Shown in pieces: positions 1-10,944 of a DNA stretch of 64,000 nt; the stretch's first letter is position 1; each line of letters starts with the position of its first letter. The stretch comes from Ilex aquifolium (taxonomy: Eukaryota > Streptophyta > Magnoliopsida > Aquifoliales > Aquifoliaceae): NCBI GenBank assembly GCA_951799425.1, contig OX637392.1, forward strand, positions 34,765,593 to 34,829,592. The letters run 5' to 3'. Under the pieces are notes generated by a model. The model did no database searches and was not told where the DNA came from. It saw nothing but the letters and a program-made list of their open reading frames with translations. Both the position numbers and the translations under genes were made by a program.

Positions 1-895
1 TATCAAAAATTTGATATTCGTTTGTTATTGATTCTACCCTTGTGATTCAATTATTTTCAATATTCAATACTTGATATTCTTTATTCTTGGTTCCAAGACT
101 TGAGTGTTCTTTTGGTCTTGATTTCTAAGCTTCATAATCCTTTGTTCTTGATTTCACACCTTGATAGTCGTTTGTTATTGATTTCCATACATGATTGTTC
201 CGTTAAATCTTAATTTCTCCTTTGTTCATGACTTTCAAGCTTGATACGCTTTTATTCTTGATTTCCAAGCTTAATATGCATTTGCTCTTGATAGTCAAAT
301 TTGATATTCATTTGATTGATTCTAACTATTGTAATTCATGTATTCTTGATATTGAATATTTGACATCCTTTGGTTCTTAATTTCAAGACTTGGTTGTTCC
401 TTTGTTTTTAATTTCCCCAGGCTTGATGATCCATTGGTTCTTAATAGCCAAATTTAATATTCATTTGTTATTGATTCTAATCCTTGTGATTCATTTATTC
501 TTGATATTCAATACTTGATATTCATTGGTTCTTGATTTCAAGACTTGACATTCAATTGCTCTTGATTTCAATACTTGATTTCTCCTTGTCCTTGAGTTCA
601 AAACTTGATACTCTTTAGTTCTTGGTTACAAAGCTTGATATGCATCTGTTATTGACTCCAAGACTCGATTGTTACTTTGTTCTTGATTTCCAGCTTTGAT
701 TGTTTCTTATTTTGATTCCAAAGCTTGATATGGGTTGGTTATGGAATTCGAGACTTGATTGTTCCTTTATTTTGGATTCCAAAAACTTGAGATTCGTTTG
801 TTATTAATTTCAAACCTTGCTTGTTCTTTTGTTTTTGATTTCCAAGCTTGATAGCCATTTATTCTTGATTTCAAAGCTTGATTATTTATTTGCTC
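1..895. repeat. Degenerate AT-rich minisatellite, period about 30 bp
   Basis: The stretch repeats variations of 'cttgatattc..ttgttcttgatttcaag' about every 29-31 bases, roughly 28-30 copies with heavy substitution. No open frame persists and no transposon ends are visible. It runs off the left edge, so its full size is unknown. It could be a local minisatellite or the internal repeat of an older element; nothing decides between these. Confidence 0.8.
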
Positions 896-1124
896 ATAAT
901 TCAAAACTCTAGTGATTGGTAGTGACCACTAAAATGGTATTTTCGATGATATTATGTTAATTTTTCTTAAATTATTTCGTCAAAAAAAAAAAAAAATTTA
1001 TATGGATTTGGATTTGGAAGCTAAGATGGGAGGACAAGTCGGGTTAGGTTTCAACTGTAACCTTTGGTGGATTGTAATTTATATCAGAGTGCGCAGCGAA
1101 CTAACAGATTAATGACTAAAAAGG
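896..1124. other. Unassigned AT-rich spacer
   Basis: It contains a run of A at about 976-989 and no coding pattern. It joins the minisatellite to the broken edge of the old Tekay remnant. Confidence 0.4.
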
Positions 1125-1692
1125 GGGAAACTACGGAGAAGATTCAACTCATCTGAGAGAGGCTACGGACGGCGCAAGGTAGACAGAATAGCTAGGCGGA
1201 CCACAGACGAAGACCCTTAGAATTCAAGGTGGGAGACTACGTATTTCTCAAGGTGTCACTCAAGAAGGGCGTGTTTCGATTCGGCAAGAAGGGGAAGTTA
1301 GCGCCAAGATATACCGGACCGTTTGAGGTAATCAAAGCGGTAGGCAAGGCGGCATATCAACTTCGACTACCAGCCCAGCTATCCGGAGTACATGACGTGT
1401 TCTACGTGTCCATGTTGAGAAGGTGTCATTCGGATGCAACTCCAGTCGTGAACTTGGAGGAGATTGAAATTCAAGACGGAGCCACCTATGAAGAACAACC
1501 GTTGAAGATTCTCGATGCCAAAGAAAAGGTACTCCGTAACAAAGTCATCCGACTAGTGAAGGTTGGGTAGCAACACCATGGAGTGGAGGAAGCTACATGG
1601 GAACCGGAGCAAGAAATGCGGGAGAAGTATCCCTTTTTGTTCACTACTTGAGGTAAGTTTCGAGGACGGAACTTTCTTTAAGGGGGGTGGAT
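1125..1692 (+). pseudogene. Old Tekay chromovirus: 3' end of pol (integrase C-terminus and chromodomain)
   Basis: Translation gives the GPY/F-type integrase tail (residues like GDYVFLKVS, KLAPRYTGPFEV, VHDVFYVSMLR) followed by a chromodomain-like end (HGVEEATWE). It is very close to the matching part of the young Tekay element at 4160-4797. Only this last part of pol survives, and the rest of the element to the left is gone. It ends in the polypurine tract at about 1680-1692, directly against the LTR. It is a fossil with several breaks. Confidence 0.85.
1680..1692 (+). other. Polypurine tract of old Tekay element
   Basis: AAGGGGGGTGGAT lies immediately before the LTR start TGTAACACCCCGC. The same tract, reversed, abuts the 3' LTR of the young element at 4133-4150. 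Confidence 0.85.
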
Positions 1693-1997
1693 TGTAACAC
1701 CCCGCATTTTCGTTTATATATGTATATAGATATATACTAAATAATAGTTGTAAAAATGTTGATATAGTATAACTCGAGGAAATAATATTTGAAATTTAGT
1801 TTTAGTATGTGAAAATATGAAATTTTATGTCCTAGAACTTGTACTAAATAGGTTTGAGGTAGAAATATATGTTGGAGAGGTTTGAGATGGTTTTGGAAGA
1901 GATTGGAATGGATTAATAATGAAAAATAAAGGAAGTAGGCAAATCTGGGATCAACTAGCGGTAGTAACTACCGGTAGTCAAGTGCCCAGTGTACTCG

Positions 1998-4132
1998 TGT
2001 AACACCCCAAAACACACCCTGGACGACATTACAATCTAAAACCATTCATATCATGAGAGCACTGATATAATCCATTCATAAATAAGACTTCATAAAAATC
2101 ATTCATAACATTTACATCATTATCCCAAAAGAATATGCCATCTTTGGCCTTTACATTTCAAAAATCAACTAATGAAACGCAGCGAAAATAACAAAAGAAA
2201 ACTAGACATCACAAGGTTCAAAATGAATATCCTAGTCTAGAACAAAAGTAAGTGACATCTCTAAAGGTCCCACTCGGGATCCAAATATCCCTCTAGTGAA
2301 GCCTCTCCATGGCCCGGCTCATTAGCACCGAGCTCATCATCTGGCACCAAATTTGAAAAATGTTCAACTGTAGGGGGTGAGCACAAAGCTCTGTAGAAAA
2401 ATCCTCTCAAACTCAAACAAGGTTTAGAAAAGTATATAAAACAAGTCGGTCTCATTTCACAATTAACATATATAAGATTTGAAGTAAAAACAAGGACATT
2501 TAAACAAATCTCAAGTTTAAGCCGTAATAATAATCCAGTGAAAGGTTGTATGTTGGTTCATCCCCGTACCATGTATGTTGATTGCTTCTCATGAATCTAC
2601 CCAACGATTATACCTAGTCCACCAATCACTATCACAATCACAAATATTTTAGGAAAGGGCGTCTACCATCCCAATGGCAGTGACGAGTCCCTTCCCAGGA
2701 AAAGTATACTATCCCTTGTTCGAACTCCAGTGAACGATAGTGGTCGCATTACCAAATGACAACCCACTACAAGTGTTAGGAAACCATCTCACCCCTACTG
2801 GGATAGACTAACCTCTAACACTCTACGGCATCTCTCGATGACAATCCAAGTCCATCACAACAACCATACCAATGAGGAAACCAAAATATTCTCATTTTAT
2901 AAGCATATCTCAAAAATCCCCAAATTTAGAATGAGACAATTTCAATAACCCATTTTAAGAAAAATACAAGAGATCATTCCACATCATTTTATCACTCAAC
3001 ACAAAGCACTATAGTTTCGAAATCAATAATAAAGGAAGAAGTTTGGAAGAAAATCCATCCCTCTCCAAAACTAGGGTTTTAAAGCAAGCAAAGAGATTTC
3101 ATGGGTATTCAACCCTCACTTTGTTTAAATCATGTAATCTTTACCGAAAGACTAAGAGAGGATGATTTCATATCATATATATAACATTTAGGGCAAAACA
3201 TACATATATAAATAAGCCCTAAGCCTCAATGAAAGAATTTGAGAAGAACCCCCTACCTTGCTTCTTTAGTTTTTGAGTGAAGAAGATGAAGATTGGATCT
3301 TCTTCAATATGCAAATCTACCCTTGATCTTGTGTTTTCCCTTTCTTTCTTCCTCTCTAAACATTTCTAGGGTTATAAATGTTGAAATGGGGCTTATAAGA
3401 GTGTCCTTAAGTATTTATAGGGGAAGAATTGGCCTCCTGTGCGCGATTCTAAAGTTCAGAATTCGCAAGTCACGTTCGAACGTCATTGGCGTTCGAACGT
3501 TCGTCACTCCCAGTACTTTTGTTTTTCCATCAGACAAAGAGTACTGGGACGCACTTTCGTTCGAACGTCATTGGCGTTCGAACGTCACTAGTGCAAATTA
3601 TTGATTCACGTTCGAATGTCACTTTGGATTTCGAACGTTGGTTGCTCCCAGTACTTTTGCATTTTCATCAGAGCTCTGCAGACACCAAAGTACTGGGACT
3701 CCCTCACGTTCGAACGTCGATTCACGTTCGAACGTCATCCCAGTTTCTATTGAAACTTCCAGTGAAGTGTTGGCCTATTTAGAGATTGATTTGGAAAATT
3801 TTCATGAAATACACTTTTGTAGCCCTGGATGTCTACTATCTACTGTCAAAATTTCAGATCAATAGGAAGTCAGGATAAAAAGTTATGATCCAAACACTAA
3901 GGCAGTGTCTAAAATTCTTCTACCTAAACTATCTCTAGAATGCGATTTCACTCCAAAATACTTCCAACTTCTTACGACATACACTATTACCTCCACTAAC
4001 CTTTTATTTCTACTATTATCATCTACGTAGCTCATGCATACATCATTACATATATATTCGCATTTAAAAAAAAACATAATTACGTTACTATATATCTATA
4101 TACATATATAAAAGAAAATGCGGGGTGTTACA
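1998..4132 (-). repeat. 3' LTR of young Tekay element
   Basis: It is bounded by TGTAAC..TTACA in either reading and matches 10945-13079 at about 98%. On the minus strand it holds a U3 region shared with the other Tekay LTRs, then a cluster of ACGTTCGAACGT palindromes, a TATA box, and an R-U5 region about 1.3 kb long. The open frames within it are shadows of the palindrome cluster, not genes. Confidence 0.95.
3412..3736 (-). promoter_or_regulatory. LTR promoter: eight TTCGAA palindromes upstream of a TATA box
   Basis: The palindrome ACGTTCGAACGT or close variants occurs eight times between 3472 and 3736, mostly in pairs with 4-7 base spacers. Between pairs lie copies of CCAGTACTTTTG followed by CATCAGA, and reversed AAAGTACTGGGAC. 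On the minus strand a TATA box (CTATAAATAC, 3412-3420) follows the last palindrome by about 50 bases. Every palindrome centre is a CpG. Known fact: TATA boxes in LTRs mark the RNA start. Inference: the cluster is an enhancer or protein-binding array. Confidence 0.75.
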
Positions 4133-4150
4133 ATCCACCCCCCTTAAAGA
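4133..4150 (-). other. Polypurine tract of young Tekay element
   Basis: On the minus strand CTTTAAGGGGGGTGGAT ends exactly at the 3' LTR. It is the expected plus-strand primer of reverse transcription. Confidence 0.85.
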
Positions 4151-4808
4151 AAGTTTCGTCCTCGAAACTTACCTCAAGTAGCGAACAAATATGGATACTT
4201 CTCCCGCATTTCTTGCTCCAGTTCCCATGTAGCTTCCTCCACTCCATGGTGTTGCCACAAAATCTTCACCAATCGGATAACTTTGTTGCGAAGTACTTTC
4301 TCCTTGGCATTGAGAATTTCTACCGGTTGCTCTTCGTAGGTTGCTCCTTCTTGGATTTCAATCTCCTCCAAGTTCACGACTGGAGTTGCATCCGAGTGAC
4401 ACTTTCTCAATATGGACACGTGGAACACGTCATGTACTCCGGATAGCTGGACTGGTAGTTGAAGTTGATATGCCGCCTTGCCTACCGCTTTGATTATCTC
4501 AAACGGTCCGGTATATCTTGGCGCTAATTTCCCCTTCTTGCCGAATCGAAACACGCCCTTCTTGGGTGACACCTTGAGAAATACGTAGTCTCCCACCTTG
4601 AATTCTATGGGTCTTCGTCGGTGGTCCGCATAGCTCTTCTGTCTACTTTGCGCCGTGCGTAGCCTCTCTCGGATGAGTTGAATCTTCTCCGTAGTTTCTC
4701 GAACAATGTCCGGTCCCAACAAACTACTCTCGCCGGCTTCTAACCAACACGTCGGTGATCGGCATGGTCTTCCATACAATGCTTCATATGGTGCCATCCC
4801 AATACTTT

Positions 4809-6874
4809 TGTAACACCCCGCATTTTCGTTTATATATGTATATAAATATATATTAAATAATAGTGGTAAAAATGTGGATATGTGTAGTGATGGTAGGAAT
4901 AAACTAGAGATGCAAATTAATTTGGAAGTTGAAGTTTTGAAGGTGTGTAAGCTTGAGAAGAGGGATTAAGTAAGTTTCTAAATGGATTTAGGTCAAAATA
5001 AGGTTTCCATTGAGTCCGGAAGGTCGAAAAACCTTGGGAGAGGTGATATGGGGTGTATTAGAAGTTAGAAAGTATTTTGGAGTTAAAACACATTTTAGAG
5101 AAAATTTGGGTATAAAGGATTTTGGACACTGTCTACTATTTCGATCATAACTTTTTATTCTTAATTTCAAATGATCTGAAATTTTGACAGTAGATAGTAG
5201 ACATCTAGGGCTACAAAAGTGTATCTCATGAAAATTTTCCAATTCGACCTCTAAATGGGTCAAAAATGCACTGGAAGTAGAAGTAGAAAATCTAGGTAGT
5301 GACTACCGGTAGCCAAAATCAGCTACTGGTATCCAATGGTCTAGTGTGTCCGAGCTACCGGTAGCCACTGTAAAAATCCGAATTTTTTTAGTTCGCGAAC
5401 CCTCGATTTTTCCCCCACTATAAATACATCCTCTCACCTCCTTAGCCTTCATTACACACCTTAAAACCCTAGAAAACATTAGAGAGAAAGAGGGGAAGAG
5501 AAAAACACAAGATCAAAGGTGAAAAACAAGGAATTAAAGGTTTGATTCAAGATCAAAGCCCTAATTTTTCCAAGAACATTAAGGTAGGGGTTTTCTCTCA
5601 CTCTCTTACATTGAGGCTAGGGTATTTATATATGTATATTTTGGCTATCAATGGTATATATATGCTATGGAATCATCATCTCTTAGGCTTTTTGGCAAAG
5701 ATTTCATGTTTTACACAAAGTTAGGGTTTAATACCCATGAAATCTCTTCTCTAGTTTGAAAACCTTAGTTTTTGGAGAGTGATGTATTTCCTTCCTAAAT
5801 GCTTTCCGTATTATGGATTTTCTAAACCTTAGTGCATTGTGTTGGGTAGAAAAATGATGTTATTGTGATCTCATGTATTTTCTTTGTTGGTTGTGAAATT
5901 GTTACATGTTATACATTTTGGGGAATTTTGGATAGATGATTGTAAATTGACATAATTGTTGGAAGGATATTATTGGTTGGGTTGTTGGTGATGCAAATGA
6001 ATGAGAGGTTTCTTGTAAGAATGCTCACCCATTCTCAAGAGGTTCCTTGTAAGGATGCTTGAGAATCAATGAATGGAGGTGGAGGTTGCTCTTAAGTATG
6101 CCACCTACCGGAAGAATGGGGGTGGAGGTTGCTCTAAAGTATGCCACCTACCGGAAGAATTGTTGGGAATTGTTTATGGCCATTAATGTCAAGTTTTGAA
6201 TTATTGTAGTATTGTGGAAAATGGTTTCCTACAAGAACTTGTGGGAGTATGGGATTCCACAAGGTCTTGTGGGAAACCGGTTTATATTTCAGAAAAATGG
6301 ATATATCTTGGATCTTGGTTTCTTTTACTGTTCATTTAAATTACTGTCGCTACTTAAACTTGAGATCCATTTTAAAATGTCCCTGTTTTACTTCAAAGAT
6401 TATATATGCTATTTGTGAAATCAGACCGGCCATTTTATATACTTTTATAAACCTTGTTCAAGTTTGGGAGGAATGTTGCTACAGAGCTTAGTGCTCACCC
6501 CCTACAAACAACATATTTCAGGTCTTGGTATAGAGGAGGAGCTCGGAACTGACGAGCCGGAATATTGGAAAGCTCCTATAGGAGGGAATGTGGATCCCGA
6601 GATGGACCTGTAGAGACATAGCTTCCTTTGTAATAGACTTGAGAATTTATTTCGAAATCATTTGAAGTCTAGTTTCCTTTTGTTATTTCCGCTGCGCTAC
6701 ATTATTTGATCTTGGAATGTAAAGGCCAAAATGGGCCTATTCTTTTGGGGATCATGCTGTAAATATTATGGATGACTTTATGAATTCTTACTTATTGAGG
6801 GATTATTTTAGTGCTCTCATGATGTGAATGTTTTAGAATGTAATGCCGTCCAGGGTGTGTTTTGGGGCGTTACA
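4809..6874 (+). mobile_element. Solo Tekay LTR inserted in the integrase region
   Basis: A single LTR begins TGTAACACCCCGC at 4809 and ends ..GGGGCGTTACA at 6874, opposite in orientation to its host element. The bases ACTTT occur at 4804-4808 and again at 6875-6879, a perfect 5-bp target duplication. This shows an intact insertion later reduced to one LTR by recombination between its LTRs. It is 2066 bp long and close to the solo LTR at 61178, including two copies of a 42-44 bp internal repeat near 6074-6160 (that LTR has three). It must be younger than the 1998-13079 insertion. Confidence 0.95.
5303..5426 (+). promoter_or_regulatory. LTR promoter: ACCGGT palindromes, GTTCGCGAAC, TATA
   Basis: CTACCGGTAG lies at 5303-5312 and 5355-5364, with a one-base variant at 5323-5332. 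A further palindrome GTTCGCGAAC is at 5391-5400 and a TATA box TATAAATA at 5419-5426. The same order and spacing recur at 61672-61795 and, in looser form, at 13085-13264. Confidence 0.75.
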
Positions 6875-9769
6875 ACTTTCCTGATAGCTGTTGTTGTAAG
6901 CAAACTCCACCAACGGTAGGTGGTCGCTCCAACTCCCCTTGAAGTCCAACGTGCAAGTGCGTAACATATCCTCCACAATCTGGATCACTCTCTCGGATTG
7001 GCCATCCGTTTGGGGATGAAAAGCCGTACTGAAATGTAACTCCGTCCCCATCGCTTGTTGTAGACTCTGCCAGAATCTCGCCACAAACCTAGAGTCACGA
7101 TCCGACACAATCGAGAGCGGAACGCCGTGTAACCTCACTATCTCACGGATATACAGCTGGCTCAAGGTCTCGAATGTATCCGTGGTCTTCATACCCAAAA
7201 AGTGAGCGGACTTGGTGAGTCTATCCACAATGACCCACACTGCATTATGCCCACGCGACGTCCGTGGTAAACCCGACACGAAGTCCATGGTGATGTGATC
7301 CCACTTCCACTCTGGAATGGGCAACGACTGTAAGACTCCTCCTGGCCTTTGATGCTCAATCTTCACCTGCTGGCACACCGCACATTTTGCCACATACTTG
7401 GCCACATCTCGTTTCATTCCCCTCCACCAGTATTGTCGCTTCATGTCCCTATACATCTTCGTGCTACCGGGGTGGATAGCAAAATTGGAGCGATGACACT
7501 CTCCAAGTATTTCCTCCTTTAGGGACGAATCATTGGGAACACATAGCTTCTCCCCATATCTCAACTCTCCATTTTTCCAAGACCATCCTTCCATCGCTTC
7601 TCCATTCTCCAATCGGGCTCTAATCAAATCGAGTTCCAAATCCAGGCATTGCAACTCCACCACTCGTTGCAACAACGTCGGTTGAGCCACAAGGTTGAAT
7701 AGAAATGGTTGATACTCCGGTCCATCCACCCATAGATCGTACTCCTCCAATGCATCAATCATTTTCCACCTAGTTACCGCAAGAGAATTGATTTCACCCC
7801 GAGACTTCCTGCTAAGAGCGTCGGCAACTACATTGGCCTTCCCCGGATGGTAGTTGAGCGTGAACTCATAATCTTCCAAGTACTCAATCCACCTTCTCTG
7901 CCGGAGATTCAAGTCTTTCTGTGTGAAGATATACTTGAGGCTTTTATGGTCCGAGAACACTTGAAATTTCTCCCCGTATAAATAACATCTCCACAGCTTA
8001 AGAGCAAACACCACCGCAGCCAGCTCCAAGTCGTGTGTGGGATAATTCTGCTCATGCACCTTGAGCTGCCTCGAGCCATAAGCCACTACCTTCCTTCCTT
8101 GCATTAGAACGCATCCCAAGCCTTGTAGTGAAGCATCGGTGTAGACATCGTAACCTTCTCCACTACTCGGAATAATGAGGATAGGTGCCGTCGTCAACTT
8201 CTCCTTCAAGGTGCAAAAAGCTAGTTCACACGCTTGAGTCCACAAAAATTTCTCCCCCTTCTTTGTGAGGCGAGTCATCAGCATCGCAAGCTTGGAGAAC
8301 CCTTCCACAAACCTACGATAATAGCCGGCTAACCCCAAGAAACTCCGTACTTCTGTCATGTTCTTCGGTGGTTCCCATTTCATCACGGCCTCAATCTTTG
8401 CGGGATCAACCGCTACTCCCTGCTCGGACACAACATGGCCAAGGAACTTCACTTCCTTCATCCAAAACTCGCACTTGCTCATCTTCGAATATAACTTATG
8501 TTCTCTCAATGTTTGTAGCACAATAGAGAGATGACGAGCATGTTCCTCCTGAGTCTGTGAGTAAATCAATATGTCATCAATAAACACAATGACAAATTGA
8601 TCGAGGTAAGGCCGAAAGACTCTGTGCATCAAATCCATGAATGCTGCGGGGGCATTAGTCAATCCGAACGGCATCACCGTATACTCGAAATGACCATACC
8701 GGGTACGGAAAGCAGTCTTAGGAATATCCTCTTCCTTAATCCGCAGCTGATGATACCCCGTGCGAAGATCAATCTTGGAGTAATACTTCGAACCCCTCAA
8801 CTGATCAAATAAATCGTCAATTCGGGGCAAAGGGTATTTATTCTTCACGGTAACCCGATTCAACCTTCGGTAATCCGTGCACAGCCGTAGTGTCTCATCC
8901 GTCTTCTTCACAAAGAGAACCGGGGCTCCCCAAGGTGAGGTGCTTAGACGGATAAACCCAATCTCCAACAAGTGATCCAACTGTTTCCTTAGCTCCTTCA
9001 ACTCCAAAGGTGCCATCCGATAAGGAGCAATGGATATGGGTTCAGTTCCCGGATAAAGATCAATCTTGAACTCAATCTCCCTTTGTGGAGGTAACCCAGG
9101 TAATTCGTCAGGGAAGACATCCGGAAAATCCGATACTATCGACACTACGTCCGCATGGGATTTATCCCGATCATCTCCCATTAAGCTGGCTAAGAAACTC
9201 AACTGGCTCCCCGCCTTCGCTTTCAAGAATCTACTACCCGTAGTAGGAAATGGATGGGAAGAATTTTGATCATTCATGAAAGTAAAGACTACCCCTCCCG
9301 GTAATTGGAATGAGATTCGCTTGCGAAAACAATCCATCACTACGCGGAAAGCAGACAACAAATTCATCCCAAATATAACGTCATACCCCTTCATGTCTAA
9401 AGCAATCAAATCCACAATCAATTCGTGCTCCTCAATACGAAACACACAACCCTTGCAGACTCGGCTAGTACCCAACTGTTCTCCCGTAGGCAAGTCAACA
9501 GTCAAGGCATGTTCTAACTTCTCGAAACCCAATCCCAAATTCATAGCATATGCAGTACGTATAAAAGAATGAGTAGCACCGGGATCGAATAAGATTCGGG
9601 CCCAAGAATTGTAGAGAAGAATGATACCTTCCACAACGGCATTGGAGGCATCTTCCTCCGGTTGGGTCAAAGCAAAGACTCTCCCTTGAGTGGCGCTGCC
9701 TGGGGCTAGAGCTCCCAACGGCCTCTGCTGCTGTAGTGGCTTGTTTGCAGCCACTTGTCCTGTCGCTTG

Positions 9770-10756
9770 GTTGTCCCTCGGTGGAAGCGATGGGCAATTG
9801 TGTCTGAAGTGCCCCACTTCTCCACATGCGAAACACTGACGAGGGTCTGTGGCTGTCCTCCTCGGTACACCTCCTGCTCCTCGAGCTACCGGCGGTCTAT
9901 GTCCCCCTGCCTGGTCTGGGCGACGGTATGGTGTCGGCCTCTATGCTCCACTGCCACTAGCACCAGTCCTGATCGGACCTCCCCTCATAAGGCTCTGTCG
10001 CCGCTGAGTATCCTCCATGTCTCTCTCCACAAGTGCGGCTCTATCAACTAGATCCCCATACTCCCTGATCCTGAGAGCCACCAACTTCTCCCGGATGACC
10101 GGCCTCAATCCCTGCTCGAAGCGCTTGGCCCTGTCGGCCTCAGTAGATATAAACCCCGTAGCATAACGGGAGAGCTCATCGAACCGCCTCTCATACTCAG
10201 CCACGGTCATACTACCCTATCGTAGTGCAAGAAAATCCGCCTTCATTCGGTCTTTGACCGATTCAAGGAAGTACTTATCTTGGAAAAGTTGATCGAACTC
10301 TTCCCAAGTGAGTGTGTCGGTGTCCCTTCTCCTCTTTATGGCATCCCACCAATAGTCGGCCTCCCCCTCAAATAGGTAGATTGCCAAACCAACCCTCAAC
10401 TCCTCGGCAACTCCCATGCCGTCACAGATTTTCTTCACTCGGCGGATCCATCTATCCGCCTCCAAAGGATTGGAGCTCCCTTGGAAGTTGGGTGGTCGTT
10501 GTCTTAAGAATTCCCGAAGAACTATCATCCTTCGGTCTCCGTTCCCATTGCCCGGTACTTGAGCGAGAGGATGAGCTCCACCATTGTGGTTGTTGTTACC
10601 ATTTTGGTTTTGTACCAAAGTGGTGAGCTCCCTCAAGCATTGGTAAATGCCTTGCATGGCATCCGGAGGTGGTGGTGGTGGTGGATTCGCTTGACCTCCA
10701 CGGCCACGCCCACGTCCGCGTCCCCGTCCTTGTTCGCCATTCATCCTGCACATCAA
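9770..10756 (-). pseudogene. Tekay gag
   Basis: The N-terminus carries an arginine-glycine stretch and a proline run. It is followed by a Retrotrans_gag-type domain (motifs FLRQRPPNF, ADRWIRRVKKI, YWWDAIKRR) and a C-terminal CCHC-type knuckle close to 9810. Gag packages the element RNA and forms the virus-like particle. About two breaks are present. It starts 170 bases after the primer site, normal for the family. Confidence 0.88.
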
Positions 10757-10928
10757 TTCACAACTTAGTTTCCTTGATGTGCAAGATATAAACTAAAGTG
10801 ATATGTAGGATGTCTTGATTTAAGCACAAGGCATATACAAAATTTAACTTAACAATTTCCTTCACCCTAAACCTACATCTCTAGTGGTAATCCATAACCT
10901 ACAGCTCCCATGTAAGACCTAAAGCCTA

Positions 10929-10941
10929 GGCTATGATACCA
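10929..10941 (-). other. Primer-binding site (initiator tRNA-Met type)
   Basis: On the minus strand TGGTATCATAGCC sits three bases after the 5' LTR end. It differs by one base from TGGTATCAGAGCC, the complement of the plant initiator tRNA-Met 3' end, the usual primer of Tekay elements. Confidence 0.85.
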
Positions 10942-10944
10942 TTT

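Larger units (their letters stand above)
4160..9800 (-). pseudogene. Tekay pol: protease, RT, RNase H, integrase, chromodomain (interrupted by a solo LTR)
   Basis: On the minus strand the order is: zinc-knuckle remnant (GHFRHNCP) near 9810; retropepsin-like region near 9590; reverse transcriptase about 9050-8480 with the FIDD catalytic motif near 8580; RNase H ([10 protein letters not shown]) near 8140; and integrase with its HHCC zinc domain near 7490-7370 and DDE core about 7290-6950. After the solo LTR, the integrase tail and the chromodomain-like C-terminus (HHGVEEATWELE) lie at 4797-4170. The chromodomain places it among chromoviruses, and sequence style fits Tekay/Del. Most of the reading frame is open, which agrees with the low LTR divergence. 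Apart from the inserted LTR it looks close to whole. Confidence 0.93.

Noticed and set aside
3472-3736. Heat-shock elements as an explanation of TTCGAA sites
   Set aside because: Heat-shock elements need TTC and GAA separated by two bases (TTCnnGAA). Here they abut directly, and the conserved flanks ACG/CGT are not part of that site.
3293-3865. Several overlapping open frames in the Tekay LTR
   Set aside because: They are shadows of the palindrome cluster and recur identically in the other LTR without any sign of protein conservation.
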